Of a stretch of 64,000 nucleotides of DNA, positions 8,273 to 17,333 are shown piece by piece (within the stretch, counting starts at the first letter, position 1; every line of letters begins with the position of its first letter). The notes beneath the pieces were generated by a model that searched no databases, was not told the origin of the DNA, and was given only the letters and a program-made list of their open reading frames with translations. The DNA comes from Acinetobacter beijerinckii CIP 110307 (GTDB lineage Bacteria; Pseudomonadota; Gammaproteobacteria; Pseudomonadales; Moraxellaceae), in assembly GCF_000369005.1 (NCBI RefSeq), contig NZ_KB849766.1, positions 40,808 through 104,807 of the forward strand, in the 5' to 3' direction. Position numbers and translations under genes: made by a program.

Positions 8273-9466
8273 ATGTTTAATGTATTGTCTCGCTTAAGTT
8301 TAGTTAGCAAAATTATTATTGCTATTTTTTTAGGGATTGGCGTGGCATTGCTATTTCCTAACTTTACACCTTATTTAAGTTTATTAGGTGAATTGTTCAT
8401 CAAAGCATTGAAATCTGTTGCGCCAATTTTAGTATTTGTATTGGTTCTCTCTTCAATCGCAAATTTCAAAGTTGGACAGAATTCTAATTTAAAGCCAGTG
8501 ATGGTTCTATATGTAGCAGGAATGCTATTAGCTGCATTTAGTGCGGTTATTGCGAGTATCATTTTTCCAAGTCAATTATTTTTGCATTTAACAAATCAAT
8601 CAGAGCTACAAGCGCCAGGTAGTCTTGCTGAGATCTTAAAAAATCTACTATTAAGCTTTATAGCCAATCCTGTTCAAGCCATTAGTGATGCTAATTTTAT
8701 TGGTATTTTAGCTTGGGCTATCGGTCTAGGTTTAGCACTTAGACATAGTTCTAATGCAACCAAGCAAGTATTAACTGATGTTGCTGATGCGGTGAATAAA
8801 ATCATTCATATCGTGATCAGCTTTGCACCTGTTGGTATCTTTGGTTTAGTTGCAGTTACATTTGCAGATGCGGGCTTAGCAACGCTATCAAGTTATGCAC
8901 ATTTATTAATGGTTTTGATTGGAACAATGCTTTTTGTTGCATTGGTGATCAATCCGATTCTTGTTGCATTAACAATGAGAAAAAATCCGTATCCATTAGT
9001 GTTTAAGTGCTTAAAAGAAAGTGGTATTACTGCATTCTTTACGCGTAGCTCAGCTGCCAATATTCCAGTCAATTTGGATTTAGCACATCGCCTTGGTGTA
9101 AATGAAGCCACAGCGAGTGTTTCTATCCCTTTAGGCGCAACAATCAATATGGCTGGTGCAGCAGTAACCATTACAGTTTTAACGCTTGCTACAGTTCATA
9201 CGCTGGGTATTCATGTTGATTTTAGTACCATGATTATTTTATCAGTTGTCGCAGCAGTTTCTGCATGTGGTGCTTCAGGTGTTGCTGGTGGTTCTTTATT
9301 ACTTATCCCTGTTGCATGTAGTTTGTTTGGTATATCATCTGAAATTGCCATGCAAGTTGTTGCGATTGGTATGATTATTAGTGTATTACAAGATTCAACT
9401 GAGACTGCGTTAAACTCATCAACTGACGTTTTATTTACAGCCGCTGTAGATTTCCGAAACCGCTAA
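8273..9466 (+). CDS. sstT: Serine/threonine:Na+ symporter SstT
   Basis: 397-residue member of the dicarboxylate/amino acid:cation symporter family that imports serine and threonine with sodium. The sequence follows SstT closely: [22 protein letters not shown], the re-entrant loop motif [12 protein letters not shown], and [19 protein letters not shown] with the substrate-binding NMAGAA. The C-terminus has the second loop and the [21 protein letters not shown] end typical of SstT. Two genes follow within 13 and 3 bp and probably form one operon with it. Confidence 0.95.
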   Translation: MFNVLSRLSLVSKIIIAIFLGIGVALLFPNFTPYLSLLGELFIKALKSVAPILVFVLVLSSIANFKVGQNSNLKPVMVLYVAGMLLAAFSAVIASIIFPSQLFLHLTNQSELQAPGSLAEILKNLLLSFIANPVQAISDANFIGILAWAIGLGLALRHSSNATKQVLTDVADAVNKIIHIVISFAPVGIFGLVAVTFADAGLATLSSYAHLLMVLIGTMLFVALVINPILVALTMRKNPYPLVFKCLKESGITAFFTRSSAANIPVNLDLAHRLGVNEATASVSIPLGATINMAGAAVTITVLTLATVHTLGIHVDFSTMIILSVVAAVSACGASGVAGGSLLLIPVACSLFGISSEIAMQVVAIGMIISVLQDSTETALNSSTDVLFTAAVDFRNR

Positions 9467-9479
9467 AACGAGTAGGTTC

Positions 9480-10160
9480 ATGCCCTTACAACGTTTACCC
9501 AACTGGATTCAAATAAGTGCTTTTTTACTCGCACTGAATGCTGGAATGGTAAACGTTTTAGGCTTATTCACTGTCCTTCATCAATCCGTTTCGCATATGA
9601 CTGGTAATGTCAGTATGCTTGCAATGAGCGTACTCAACTGGCAACCCGAACATTTTTTCTATCTAAGTTCAGTCATTGTTTGCTTTGTTATCGGCTCATT
9701 TTATAGCGGTCTAATTTTAGGTAATAGCCATAGCGCATTTGGTCGTCACTACGGTTTCCCTTTAAGTCTAGTTGCTATCTTTTTGTTTCTCACTTGGTTA
9801 TTACTGCCCTATTTTCCTCGATATGGACTGTTATGGGCTTGTGTTGCTATGGGTGTACAAAATGCAATGGTGAGCCATTATAAAGGTGCAATTATCCGTA
9901 CAACCCATTTATCTGGCGTATTAACAGATATTGGTTTAGCGATTGGATATAAAGTTCGCGGTTTAAAAGTAGAAAATCGTCGTATTTTTTTACATCTACT
10001 CATTTTTTCGGGTTTTTTAGTTGGTGGACTTATTGCGAGTTTGCTTTATCCTTATTTAAAATTACAAACATTTTTAGTCCCTGCTGGACTCAGTCTGACA
10101 TTGAGTTTAGCGTATTGGGTTGCATATTTTCGCTTTTCATCAAAAACGCATCTGGATTGA
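9480..10160 (+). CDS. YoaK-family (DUF1275) inner-membrane protein
   Basis: 226-residue protein with about six membrane segments. The DUF1275 hallmarks are visible: ALNAGMVNVLGLFTVL, VSHMTGNVSMLAM, and GVQNAMVSHYKGAIIRTTHLSGVLTDIG. The function of this family is unknown; a transport role is usually guessed. It starts 13 bp after sstT and ends 3 bp before the next gene. Confidence 0.9.
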   Translation: MPLQRLPNWIQISAFLLALNAGMVNVLGLFTVLHQSVSHMTGNVSMLAMSVLNWQPEHFFYLSSVIVCFVIGSFYSGLILGNSHSAFGRHYGFPLSLVAIFLFLTWLLLPYFPRYGLLWACVAMGVQNAMVSHYKGAIIRTTHLSGVLTDIGLAIGYKVRGLKVENRRIFLHLLIFSGFLVGGLIASLLYPYLKLQTFLVPAGLSLTLSLAYWVAYFRFSSKTHLD

Positions 10161-10163
10161 ACT

Positions 10164-10703
10164 ATGGTTAAAAATGCATTGCAAGCTCAGTTATTAAAGG
10201 CTGGTTTAGTAGACAATAAAAAAGCGAAAAAACTCACTAAACAAGCGCAACATGAGCAAAGAACAGGTCACAATGATGATGCTCAAATTAAAGCTGAAAT
10301 TGAACGAGCAAAACAAGAAAAGTTAGCGAAAGATCAGGCATTAGATTCTGAAAAACAACGTATCTTAGAACAAAAAGCGCTAAAAGCATCAATTATTCAA
10401 ATGATCAAACAGCATAAAGTTGGTCAAACAGAGGGTGATGTGACTTATCAATTTATTGATGAAAACAAGATTAAAAAGCTATATATCAATCAACAAATTT
10501 ATAATGCCTTAGTTTCTGGCTCATTGGTGATTGCTAAAGATCAAGAAAGCTATGCTTTTTTACCTAAAGCACTTGCCGATAAAATTGACCAAAAAATGCA
10601 AGGATTTGTTCTGATTAATAAGAATACAGAAAAGAATGATCAAGCGACTGATGAAGAAGATCCGTATGCAGCTTATGTGATTCCTGATGATCTAATGTGG
10701 TAA
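10164..10703 (+). CDS. DUF2058 (YaiL-like) protein
   Basis: 179-residue soluble protein. The N-terminal half is highly charged and probably coiled coil (MVKNALQAQLLKAGLVDNKK, then KAEIERAKQEKLAKDQ), and the C-terminal half is a small folded domain (VTYQFIDENKIKKLYI, YAFLPKALADKI). This matches the DUF2058/YaiL family, annotated as nucleoprotein or polynucleotide-associated; no firm biochemical role is known. It starts 3 bp after the DUF1275 gene. Confidence 0.88.
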   Translation: MVKNALQAQLLKAGLVDNKKAKKLTKQAQHEQRTGHNDDAQIKAEIERAKQEKLAKDQALDSEKQRILEQKALKASIIQMIKQHKVGQTEGDVTYQFIDENKIKKLYINQQIYNALVSGSLVIAKDQESYAFLPKALADKIDQKMQGFVLINKNTEKNDQATDEEDPYAAYVIPDDLMW

Positions 10704-10772
10704 ACCTTACTGCATGTTAAATCACCTTACAGTTCGTATATAAACTGTGAGCAAAAGATGAATATCGTGTTT

Positions 10773-10811
10773 AACACCTTACAATTCTAATTCAAAGAAT
10801 TTTAAGGTGTT
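10773..10811 (+). promoter_or_regulatory. Hairpin enclosing the ribosome-binding site of the MscS gene
   Basis: Nine-pair outer stem (10773-10781 with 10803-10811) and six-pair inner stem (10783-10788 with 10796-10801), one C-T mismatch, seven-base loop. The 3' arm contains AAGGTG (10804-10809), the only plausible ribosome-binding site for the TTG start at 10817. It could also be the terminator of the preceding operon, since TTTCGTTT follows. Confidence 0.55.
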
Positions 10812-10816
10812 TTCGT

Positions 10817-12076
10817 TTGGATTATTTAGGTTTTATAAGAGAAATTCGAACCGAGTTGAGCCATTATCCATGGCTAGAAATGTTGCTTGGATTAGCTGTT
10901 TTAATTATTTTTGCAGCTTTGGCTAACTTTGTAGCTAAAAGAATTATCGTTCGTGGAATTCGTCATTTAATTACCAAATTTAAATCTCCAAATCAGTCTA
11001 TTTTTGCTCAACATAGTGTAACGCGACGTTTTGCAAATATAGTACCTGCTATTGTGATTATGAATGGTATTACCACCGTTCCACATCTTTCTGCAAAATT
11101 CATTACATTTGTGCAAATGGGGGCACAAGCTTTTATTTTCCTTACGCTTGCTCTTACAGTGAGTGAAGCCTTAAATATTTTTAATTTGATATATCAACGT
11201 AATCCTAAATCAAGAAATAAGCCAATTAAAGGATATTTACAGCTCATTAAGCTGATTTTATTCGTTGTGTGTGGTCTGATGATTTTAGGTACATTCCTAA
11301 AAAAAGATGTCTTTACTCTACTCGCTGGTTTTGGTGCAATGGCAGCGGTATTGATGTTGGTCTTTCAAAACACGATACTTTCGCTTGTTGCCAGTGTACA
11401 AATCGCATCTTATGACATGGTTCGTATTGGTGACTGGATCGAAATGCCATCACTCAATGCTGATGGTGATGTAATTGATATGTCATTACATACCGTAACT
11501 GTGCAGAATTTTGATAAAACATTCACAACCATTCCAACCAATAAGCTGGTAACAGATACGTTTAGAAATTGGCGTGGAATGAGTAATTCAGGTTGTCGTC
11601 GTATAAAGCGCTCTATCTTTTTGGATCAAAGCAGCGTTCATTTCATGAATCATGAAGAACAGCAAAAGCTAAAGAATTTTTTACTTTTGGATCGTTATCT
11701 CGATGCAAAACAATCTGAAATCGATGAGTTCAATAAACATTTAAATAGTCAGTCTCAATACAATCAACGAAGATTAACAAACTTAGGAACATTCCGAGCT
11801 TATGTGGAATTTTACTTACGTCAGCATCAAGGTATTGCTCAAAATCAAACTATTTTAGTTCGTCAATTACAGCCCACAAGTCAAGGTTTACCCTTAGAAA
11901 TCTACGCTTTTACCAATACGATTGCATGGGCATCTTACGAAGCGATTCAATCGGATATTTTCGATCATTTGATCGCAATTATTCCTGAATTTGGTTTAAG
12001 AATTTATCAAGCCCCATCAGGATATGATTTACAAAAACTAAATTCTATATCTTCTATATCTCAACCTGAACTTTAA
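10817..12076 (+). CDS. MscS-family mechanosensitive channel (YbdG-like)
   Basis: 419-residue inner-membrane channel. Membrane segments lie near residues 20-40, 70-115 and 140-195. The pore helix and MscS beta domain are recognisable (LLAGFGAMAAVLMLVFQNT, then SVQIASYDMVRIGDWIEMP, VIDMSLHTVTVQNFDKT, IPTNKLVTDTFRNWRGM). The cytoplasmic C-terminal part follows the YbdG subgroup. I accept TTG 10817 as start because AAGGTG lies seven bases upstream and the protein begins MDYLGFIREI; no ATG occurs before residue 22. The ribosome-binding site sits in a strong hairpin, so translation may be structure-controlled. Confidence 0.88.
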   Translation: MDYLGFIREIRTELSHYPWLEMLLGLAVLIIFAALANFVAKRIIVRGIRHLITKFKSPNQSIFAQHSVTRRFANIVPAIVIMNGITTVPHLSAKFITFVQMGAQAFIFLTLALTVSEALNIFNLIYQRNPKSRNKPIKGYLQLIKLILFVVCGLMILGTFLKKDVFTLLAGFGAMAAVLMLVFQNTILSLVASVQIASYDMVRIGDWIEMPSLNADGDVIDMSLHTVTVQNFDKTFTTIPTNKLVTDTFRNWRGMSNSGCRRIKRSIFLDQSSVHFMNHEEQQKLKNFLLLDRYLDAKQSEIDEFNKHLNSQSQYNQRRLTNLGTFRAYVEFYLRQHQGIAQNQTILVRQLQPTSQGLPLEIYAFTNTIAWASYEAIQSDIFDHLIAIIPEFGLRIYQAPSGYDLQKLNSISSISQPEL

Positions 12077-12120
12077 GCTGAAATAAGTCTTCATTCGACA
12101 ATAATTTATGATGCAATAAA

Positions 12121-12153
12121 TAAAAGGAAGCCTTTAGAAAAGGCTTCCTTTTA
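12121..12153. terminator. Bidirectional terminator between the MscS gene and a small minus-strand gene
   Basis: Perfect 14-pair stem TAAAAGGAAGCCTT (12121-12134 with 12140-12153) with a five-base loop and T/A tracts on both sides. Confidence 0.85.
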
Positions 12154-12202
12154 TTTGAGTTGAAAAAAATGATTCTAAACTTTAAGAAAACTTAGATTTA
12201 AA

Positions 12203-12397
12203 TTAATGGACACTTAACTCATCATCTTTTGCGAGCACCACAGAAGCTAACATCGGTATGCCTAAAATAATCGGAACAACAATGATCCATAAATCAGTAG
12301 TTAATTTACTAGAAAAGAAGAAATGAATAACCATCGCGGCTAAAGCCAAGACTGAAGCTAAGATCACCATGAACCGTACTGCAAATTTAACAAGCAT
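12203..12397 (-). CDS. Small two-helix membrane protein
   Basis: 64-residue protein with two hydrophobic segments (about residues 5-29 and 36-55) and a charged tail (AKDDELSVH). The start ATG 12397 has AGGAT at good spacing and the gene ends at a shared terminator, so it is likely real. No family recognised. Confidence 0.7.
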   Translation of the reverse strand: MLVKFAVRFMVILASVLALAAMVIHFFFSSKLTTDLWIIVVPIILGIPMLASVVLAKDDELSVH

Positions 12398-12683
12398 TTT
12401 ATAATCCTATCGTTTTTGATTCTTGATTTTAGTATACGCTTTAATCTGGAAAAGATAAGGAATTAAACTACTACCGCTTGATCAGCCAGTTACATAAGCA
12501 ATTTCAAAGGATGAAAAGATCAACGTTCTGAAAAATATTTAATGTAAATTAAAACGCCTCATTCAATTGCTTATCTTTAAAATCTATCTAATTGCTGTTT
12601 TTGTCCTTTATGAACATGGTGATCTTTTTTACTCAATGCTAAAAATTACATATTCAAATTAGTTTGTCATTTTAGATTGGGTA

Positions 12684-13631
12684 ATGCATATGATCACAGA
12701 AAATCATCAAATTAAGGCTAGAAAAGTACATTTCAATTTCTCTGAGTCTTCAGTTTGTTGGATGCCAAATGATCCTCTATGTTCTCACATCGCCAATGGC
12801 ATTAACATGCTACTTCCAGCGGGTGAATTTTGGTTTTGTCGTGTATTTAACAAAACACTCCCCCATATAACGGATGAAAAACTAAAACAAGAAGTAGTTG
12901 GTTTTGTTCGCCAAGAAGCTGCACATGCTCGAGCGCATGAAAAAGCCCAAGATTTTTTAAGAGAAAATGGTTATGACATCCAAGACCCACTTAATCGCGC
13001 ACATTTAATTTTTAATATTCTTTTAGGCGATAAACCACTTGGCATTCCGTTCCTAAAAGGTGAAAAGCTTGATGAATATTGGTTACTATTTCGAGTTGGT
13101 GTAATTGCTGCAATTGAGCATTTTACAGGCACTATTGGTCAATGGACATTAGAGAGTAAATCTTGGGACAAAGCTGATCCAGCAATGTCCGATTTATTCC
13201 GCTGGCATTTAGCTGAAGAAGTTGAACACCGTTGTGTAGCTTATGATTTATTTGAACATCTATTAACGAATAAATTAGGCTTCTACGTTTCGCGTCAAGT
13301 GATTATGATGGCGATTTTCCCATTATTTATTTATTTTCTTGCTGATTTTGCACGCAGTCTTGGGAAACAAGATTTAGAGCATAAAGACATTCAAAAATTA
13401 ATGCGTCGTGGTTTCTTCTCATTTATTCGCGAGTTTGAAAAAACAGCCACTAAAACTGATAACTTACCAACGATTAAATATTTATGGAAAGCAACTTTAC
13501 GTTGGGTTTCTCCAAATTTTAATCCAATCCATGAAGGCGATACAGATCAAGCATTGGCTTATATGGCAAAATCCCCTGCTGTTCAATATTTTGAACAAAT
13601 GACAGTAACACCAAACAACATTCCGTCTTAA
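12684..13631 (+). CDS. Predicted metal-dependent hydrolase (PF10118 family)
   Basis: 315-residue protein of the predicted metal-dependent hydrolase family common in Acinetobacter and mycobacteria. Ferritin-like metal-ligand patterns are visible: VRQEAAHARAHEKAQDF (about residue 80), IAAIEHFTGTIGQW and HLAEEVEHRCVAYDLFEHL (about residues 175-195), that is, repeated E and ExxH motifs that could hold a di-metal centre. A hydrophobic stretch near residue 215 may touch the membrane. Start ATG 12684, with a second ATG two codons on. Its substrate is unknown. Confidence 0.85.
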   Translation: MHMITENHQIKARKVHFNFSESSVCWMPNDPLCSHIANGINMLLPAGEFWFCRVFNKTLPHITDEKLKQEVVGFVRQEAAHARAHEKAQDFLRENGYDIQDPLNRAHLIFNILLGDKPLGIPFLKGEKLDEYWLLFRVGVIAAIEHFTGTIGQWTLESKSWDKADPAMSDLFRWHLAEEVEHRCVAYDLFEHLLTNKLGFYVSRQVIMMAIFPLFIYFLADFARSLGKQDLEHKDIQKLMRRGFFSFIREFEKTATKTDNLPTIKYLWKATLRWVSPNFNPIHEGDTDQALAYMAKSPAVQYFEQMTVTPNNIPS

Positions 13632-13768
13632 TTTAAAACCATCTTATTGATTTTGGATGATTTATAGACATATAAATTATCCAAGTTTAAAAGTTTTAAA
13701 CCCCTATCTATACAAAATTTAATAAAAAAATAACTGAAAATTTTTGCTAAAAATGTTTCTATATTTTG

Positions 13769-13812
13769 AAAAGGACGACCTTTTTATTTCTTAAGTTGTT
13801 AGGACGACCTAA
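13769..13812 (+). promoter_or_regulatory. Guanidine-II (mini-ykkC) riboswitch
   Basis: Two tandem small hairpins, each with the loop ACGA closed by GG/CC. Hairpin 1 is AAAAGG-ACGA-CCTTTT (13769-13784) and hairpin 2 is TTAGG-ACGA-CCTAA (13799-13812). Paired ACGR loops just before a ribosome-binding site define this class. GAGG (13825-13828) and the gdx start (13836) follow. In this class guanidinium binding makes the loops kiss and exposes the ribosome-binding site. Confidence 0.92.
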
Positions 13813-13835
13813 TACTCTAATAATGAGGTGTCTCA

Positions 13836-14153
13836 ATGGCTTGGGCTTATTTAATTTTAGCTGGAATATTCGAAATTGTTTGGGCGTTTTCTATGAAAAT
13901 GTCAGATGGTTTTACAAAACTCACGCCAAGTATAATCACAATTGTTTTCATGATTTTGAGTTTCGGCCTATTAGCTGCTGCCATGAGAACCTTACCCCTA
14001 GGAACTGCATATACTATTTGGGTTGGTATTGGAGCTATTGGTGCATTTCTTATTGGTATATTTTTCTTACATGAGCCGATAGGACTTTTGCGAATTTTGG
14101 CAGCAGCCTCAATCATATTTGGTGTTGTATTGATGAAAGTAACAGCCAGTTGA
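13836..14153 (+). CDS. gdx: Guanidinium exporter Gdx (SugE-type SMR transporter)
   Basis: 105-residue small multidrug resistance protein with four membrane helices. It keeps the essential Glu13 (AGIFEIVWAFSMK) and the Gdx-type segment RTLPLGTAYTIWVGIGAIGAFLIGI. SMR proteins of this subtype export guanidinium in exchange for protons as antiparallel dimers. A mini-ykkC riboswitch directly upstream independently supports the Gdx assignment over a general quaternary-ammonium pump. The start ATG 13836 is seven bases after GAGG. A perfect hairpin terminator follows. Confidence 0.95.
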   Translation: MAWAYLILAGIFEIVWAFSMKMSDGFTKLTPSIITIVFMILSFGLLAAAMRTLPLGTAYTIWVGIGAIGAFLIGIFFLHEPIGLLRILAAASIIFGVVLMKVTAS

Positions 14154-14159
14154 TTATTC

Positions 14160-14197
14160 ATGATAGAGATCTTCAGTTTTAACAAGATCTCTATCAT
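14160..14197. terminator. Bidirectional terminator after gdx
   Basis: Perfect 14-pair stem ATGATAGAGATCTT with its complement (14160-14173 with 14184-14197), ten-base loop. On the minus strand it lies just past the second stop of the interrupted gene at 14203-14511. Confidence 0.8.
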
Positions 14198-14202
14198 TTC
14201 AA

Positions 14203-14511
14203 TCATATTTTTAGTTTTATATCTACAGAAACTTCTCTCAGTAAATTCACTTCGGTCTGATCCTGAACGATATAGTACAAGAGATCACTATTTTCAAATT
14301 CATAATTGGGACTAAGTGATTGAAGCTAATCTAGCTTTTTCCAAAAAATAACAGGAAGTTTAAATTCATGCTTCAGTAAGTAAGCACAAAGTATTAACCC
14401 TGCACTTATTGCAAACCATATTAGATCCAACTCAAGAAAACCAAATAAAAAGATGCTTATCCCTAAAAGAATCAATATATAGAACACAACTATTCCTAAG
14501 TTGTCATTCAT
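14203..14511 (-). pseudogene. Small membrane protein gene with an in-frame amber stop
   Basis: From ATG 14511 (GGGGAT upstream) 61 codons encode a two-helix membrane protein (MNDNLGIVVFYILILLG..., ending HEFKLPVIFWKKLD). TAG follows at 14324-14326, but the same frame stays open for 40 more codons with coding character (LQSLSPNYEFENSDLL..., ending REVSVDIKLKI) to TGA at 14203-14205. The parsimonious reading is one gene of about 102 codons with a nonsense mutation. The first 61 residues might still be functional, or the stop may be read through. No family recognised. Confidence 0.55.
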
Positions 14512-14915
14512 TTTATCCCCAATAAAATTAAATATTTAAGTGATTGATAAATTAAATCAGTTTAAAAAAAATACAATACATTTGAATTATTGAATTTTAC
14601 GAATAATTTTCAATTGTTAAACTAATTTTCAGTTTAACCACAAAAAAGATACAAACTACATTTTTTTTTATGATATTTGAAATTTCACATTTTCTTAACA
14701 ATCGCATGCTATTAAAAACAAGTTCTCAAGAGTGATCCCATACCATTCGTTTTGATCTCATAAAACCGTTTAATTCAGCATAAGATCTATAGTTACAGCT
14801 CCTAACAAAGAAAATATTAGAAAATTCCACAAAACAACCTTATTCATCTATTTATTTGATTTTCTGTTATGCTACAGCTAGCTAAGTCGATACTTTAAAA
14901 TTTGAGGGAAACGTA
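14512..14915. other. Long AT-rich intergenic region
   Basis: No supported gene. A short AATTATT/AATAATT repeat occurs at 14585-14608, which is expected in such AT-rich DNA. The region must hold the divergent promoters of the small membrane gene and the ABC transporter. Confidence 0.4.
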
Positions 14916-16763
14916 ATGCTGCAATGGTTTGAAAAATTAGTCGATCCTTATCCCACCAAAGACTTAAACAAACCATTACCAACCACGTTCTTTGCTTTTG
15001 TATGGCAAGCAACCAAAGGCGTACGCCCTTTTCTATTTTTTCTTATTGCGTGTACTGCTGCTGCTGCATGTTTTGAAGCACTATTTTTTGCATATGTTGG
15101 AAAATTAGTAGATTGGCTCACAAAAAGTCAGCCTAGTACCTTTTTACAAACCAATCAGCAAAGTTTAACGATTTTAATTAGTATTTTATTTGCAAATATT
15201 TTCTTTGTAAGCCTTCAATCCATTATCAAACATCAGGTTCTATTTAGTAATTTCCCGATGCGTATGCGTTGGCGTTTTCACAACTTATTATTACAGCAAA
15301 GTTTAGATTTCTTTCATACCGATTTTGCAGGTCGTCTTTCAGCAAAAGTGATGCAGACTGCATTAGCCGTACGTGAATTTTGGATGATTCTGGGCGACAT
15401 GTTGGTTTATGTCTTGGTTTACTTTATTACCATTAGTTTAGTACTTGGCTCTATTTCACCTATTCTCATCGTTCCGCTCATTTTATGGCTCGTACTATTC
15501 ATTATCATCGCCAGCTACTTTATTCCACGCCTTGGTAAAGTATCTATGGAACAAGCCGACGCACGTGCCGTTATGACAGGCCGTATTACTGACGCATATA
15601 CCAATATTCAAACTGTAAAATTATTCGCTCATGCTGGACGAGAAAGCCAGTATGCCAAAGAGTCTATGCGCGAATTTATGGTGACTGTTTATAAACAAAT
15701 GCGTTTAGGTGTGAAATACCAAATTAGCATTCGTTTACTCAGTGCCTTTCTTTTCATAGGCGTGATCGGAACTTCAGTATGGTTATGGACACAAGGTCAA
15801 GCCGCGATTGGCGTTATTGCAGCGACCACAGCTATGGTATTAAAACTCGATAGTTTGGCTGAATTTATTATGTGGCATGTCACAATGCTGTTCGAGAACG
15901 TCGGTACCATTCAAGATGGTATGAAAACTTTGGGGAAACCAATCCAAATTCAGGACAAACAAGATGCAACTGAGCTCAACGTTAAAAATGGTGAAATTCG
16001 CTTTGAAAATGTAAGTTTTGCTTATAATGAGAAAAATGTGATCGAGCATTTCAATCTAACAATCAAGTCAGGTGAAAAAATTGGAATTGTGGGACGTTCT
16101 GGTGCTGGAAAATCAACACTAATCCAATTGCTGCTTCATTTTTACGAAATCAACCAAGGTCGTATTTTGATTGATGGTCAAAATATTCACGATGTAACAC
16201 AAGATAGTTTACGCGCCAACATCGCTTTAGTGACGCAAGACACTTCCCTATTACATCGTACAGTTGCTGAAAATATTAAATACGGTCGTCCGAATGCAAG
16301 CGAAGTAGACCTTCAACTCGCTGTGAAAAAAGCACGTGCTGAAGAATTTATTCCGCAATTGACAGACCAAAAAGGACGTGTTGGATTCGATGCCTACGTC
16401 GGTGAACGTGGAGTTAAGCTTTCGGGCGGACAACGCCAACGTATTGCAATTTCTCGTGTTTTTCTTAAAGACGCGCCAATTCTCATTTTAGATGAAGCAA
16501 CAAGTGCTCTTGACTCTGAAGTGGAAGCAGCGATTCAAAGCAGTTTAAATGACTTAATGGTAGGCAAAACAGTTATTGCTATTGCGCACCGTTTATCTAC
16601 TATTGCTCAGATGGATCGCCTCATTGTACTCGATCAAGGCAGAATTGCTGAACAAGGTACACATGAAGAACTGATTGCCAATGATGGCTTGTATGCACAA
16701 TTATGGAAACGCCAAACGGGTGGTTTTCTAGTTGAACAACGAGTGACTCAGGACACAGAATAA
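14916..16763 (+). CDS. ABC exporter, fused permease and ATPase
   Basis: 615-residue half-transporter of the MsbA/MDR type. The N-terminal part (about residues 30-330) has six membrane helices. The ATPase has Walker A GRSGAGKST (about residue 393), Q-loop LVTQDTSLLHRTV, signature LSGGQRQRIAISR (about residue 502), Walker B ILILDEATSALD and switch IAHRLSTI. It should work as a homodimer. GAGGG precedes ATG 14916. The stop overlaps the start of the next gene in TAATG, so the two are translationally coupled. The substrate cannot be told; lipid or drug export is typical. Confidence 0.93.
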   Translation: MLQWFEKLVDPYPTKDLNKPLPTTFFAFVWQATKGVRPFLFFLIACTAAAACFEALFFAYVGKLVDWLTKSQPSTFLQTNQQSLTILISILFANIFFVSLQSIIKHQVLFSNFPMRMRWRFHNLLLQQSLDFFHTDFAGRLSAKVMQTALAVREFWMILGDMLVYVLVYFITISLVLGSISPILIVPLILWLVLFIIIASYFIPRLGKVSMEQADARAVMTGRITDAYTNIQTVKLFAHAGRESQYAKESMREFMVTVYKQMRLGVKYQISIRLLSAFLFIGVIGTSVWLWTQGQAAIGVIAATTAMVLKLDSLAEFIMWHVTMLFENVGTIQDGMKTLGKPIQIQDKQDATELNVKNGEIRFENVSFAYNEKNVIEHFNLTIKSGEKIGIVGRSGAGKSTLIQLLLHFYEINQGRILIDGQNIHDVTQDSLRANIALVTQDTSLLHRTVAENIKYGRPNASEVDLQLAVKKARAEEFIPQLTDQKGRVGFDAYVGERGVKLSGGQRQRIAISRVFLKDAPILILDEATSALDSEVEAAIQSSLNDLMVGKTVIAIAHRLSTIAQMDRLIVLDQGRIAEQGTHEELIANDGLYAQLWKRQTGGFLVEQRVTQDTE

Positions 16764-17203
16764 TGTTGTATTTAGAAGATTTAAAGATTGGAGATCATTT
16801 CATAAGTCGTGAATATGAAATGACTTTGGAAGAAGTGAAGCAGTTCGCTGGTCAATATGACCCGCAACCCTTTCATTTAGATGAGCAAGCTGCCGCACAA
16901 CATCCGATTTTTCAAGGCTTAGCCGCAAGCGGTTGGCATACTTCTGCCGTGACAATGCGGTTATGGACAGAGTGTTTTCCTATAGCAGGCGGATTACTCG
17001 GCTCAGAATCAAGTCTACGTTGGCCACGTCCGACTCGTGTTGGCGATAAAATTCATGTTGAAATTGAAATTACAGCGATCGTGCCATCCAAAACTAAAAA
17101 CGATCGAGGTATCGTCAGCTATGTCACTCAAGCTTTAAACCAGCATGGTGATGTGCTATTAATATCAACAACCAAAATTATGGTATTTAGAAGACCAAAT
17201 TAA
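16763..17203 (+). CDS. MaoC-family (R)-specific enoyl-CoA hydratase-like protein
   Basis: 146-residue hot-dog fold protein. The hydratase motif is present as AGQYDPQPFHLDEQAA, with the catalytic Asp and His, near residues 30-40, followed by GLAASGWHTSAVTMRLW. Such enzymes hydrate trans-2-enoyl-CoA to (R)-3-hydroxyacyl-CoA; the true substrate is unknown. The start codon overlaps the ABC exporter stop by one base, a link that hints at a lipid-related role for both. Confidence 0.9.
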   Translation: MLYLEDLKIGDHFISREYEMTLEEVKQFAGQYDPQPFHLDEQAAAQHPIFQGLAASGWHTSAVTMRLWTECFPIAGGLLGSESSLRWPRPTRVGDKIHVEIEITAIVPSKTKNDRGIVSYVTQALNQHGDVLLISTTKIMVFRRPN

Positions 17204-17333
17204 TGTTTGAAGACTCAGTGACTCTTTTGTCCAACAATTTTTATGATTGATTATATTATTTCATGTAAAGATGTTTAAGACTTAAAAATGTTTAAAAGAT
17301 ATTGGCAAAATTGATGAGCGCCACGGAAAGCAC

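Noticed and set aside
13766..14074. Plus-strand frame of 102 codons before and over gdx
   Set aside because: It runs through the riboswitch hairpins and out of frame through gdx; composition is unlike protein.
13847..14206. Minus-strand frame of 119 codons opposite gdx
   Set aside because: Mirror frame of the membrane gene; gdx with its riboswitch explains the region.
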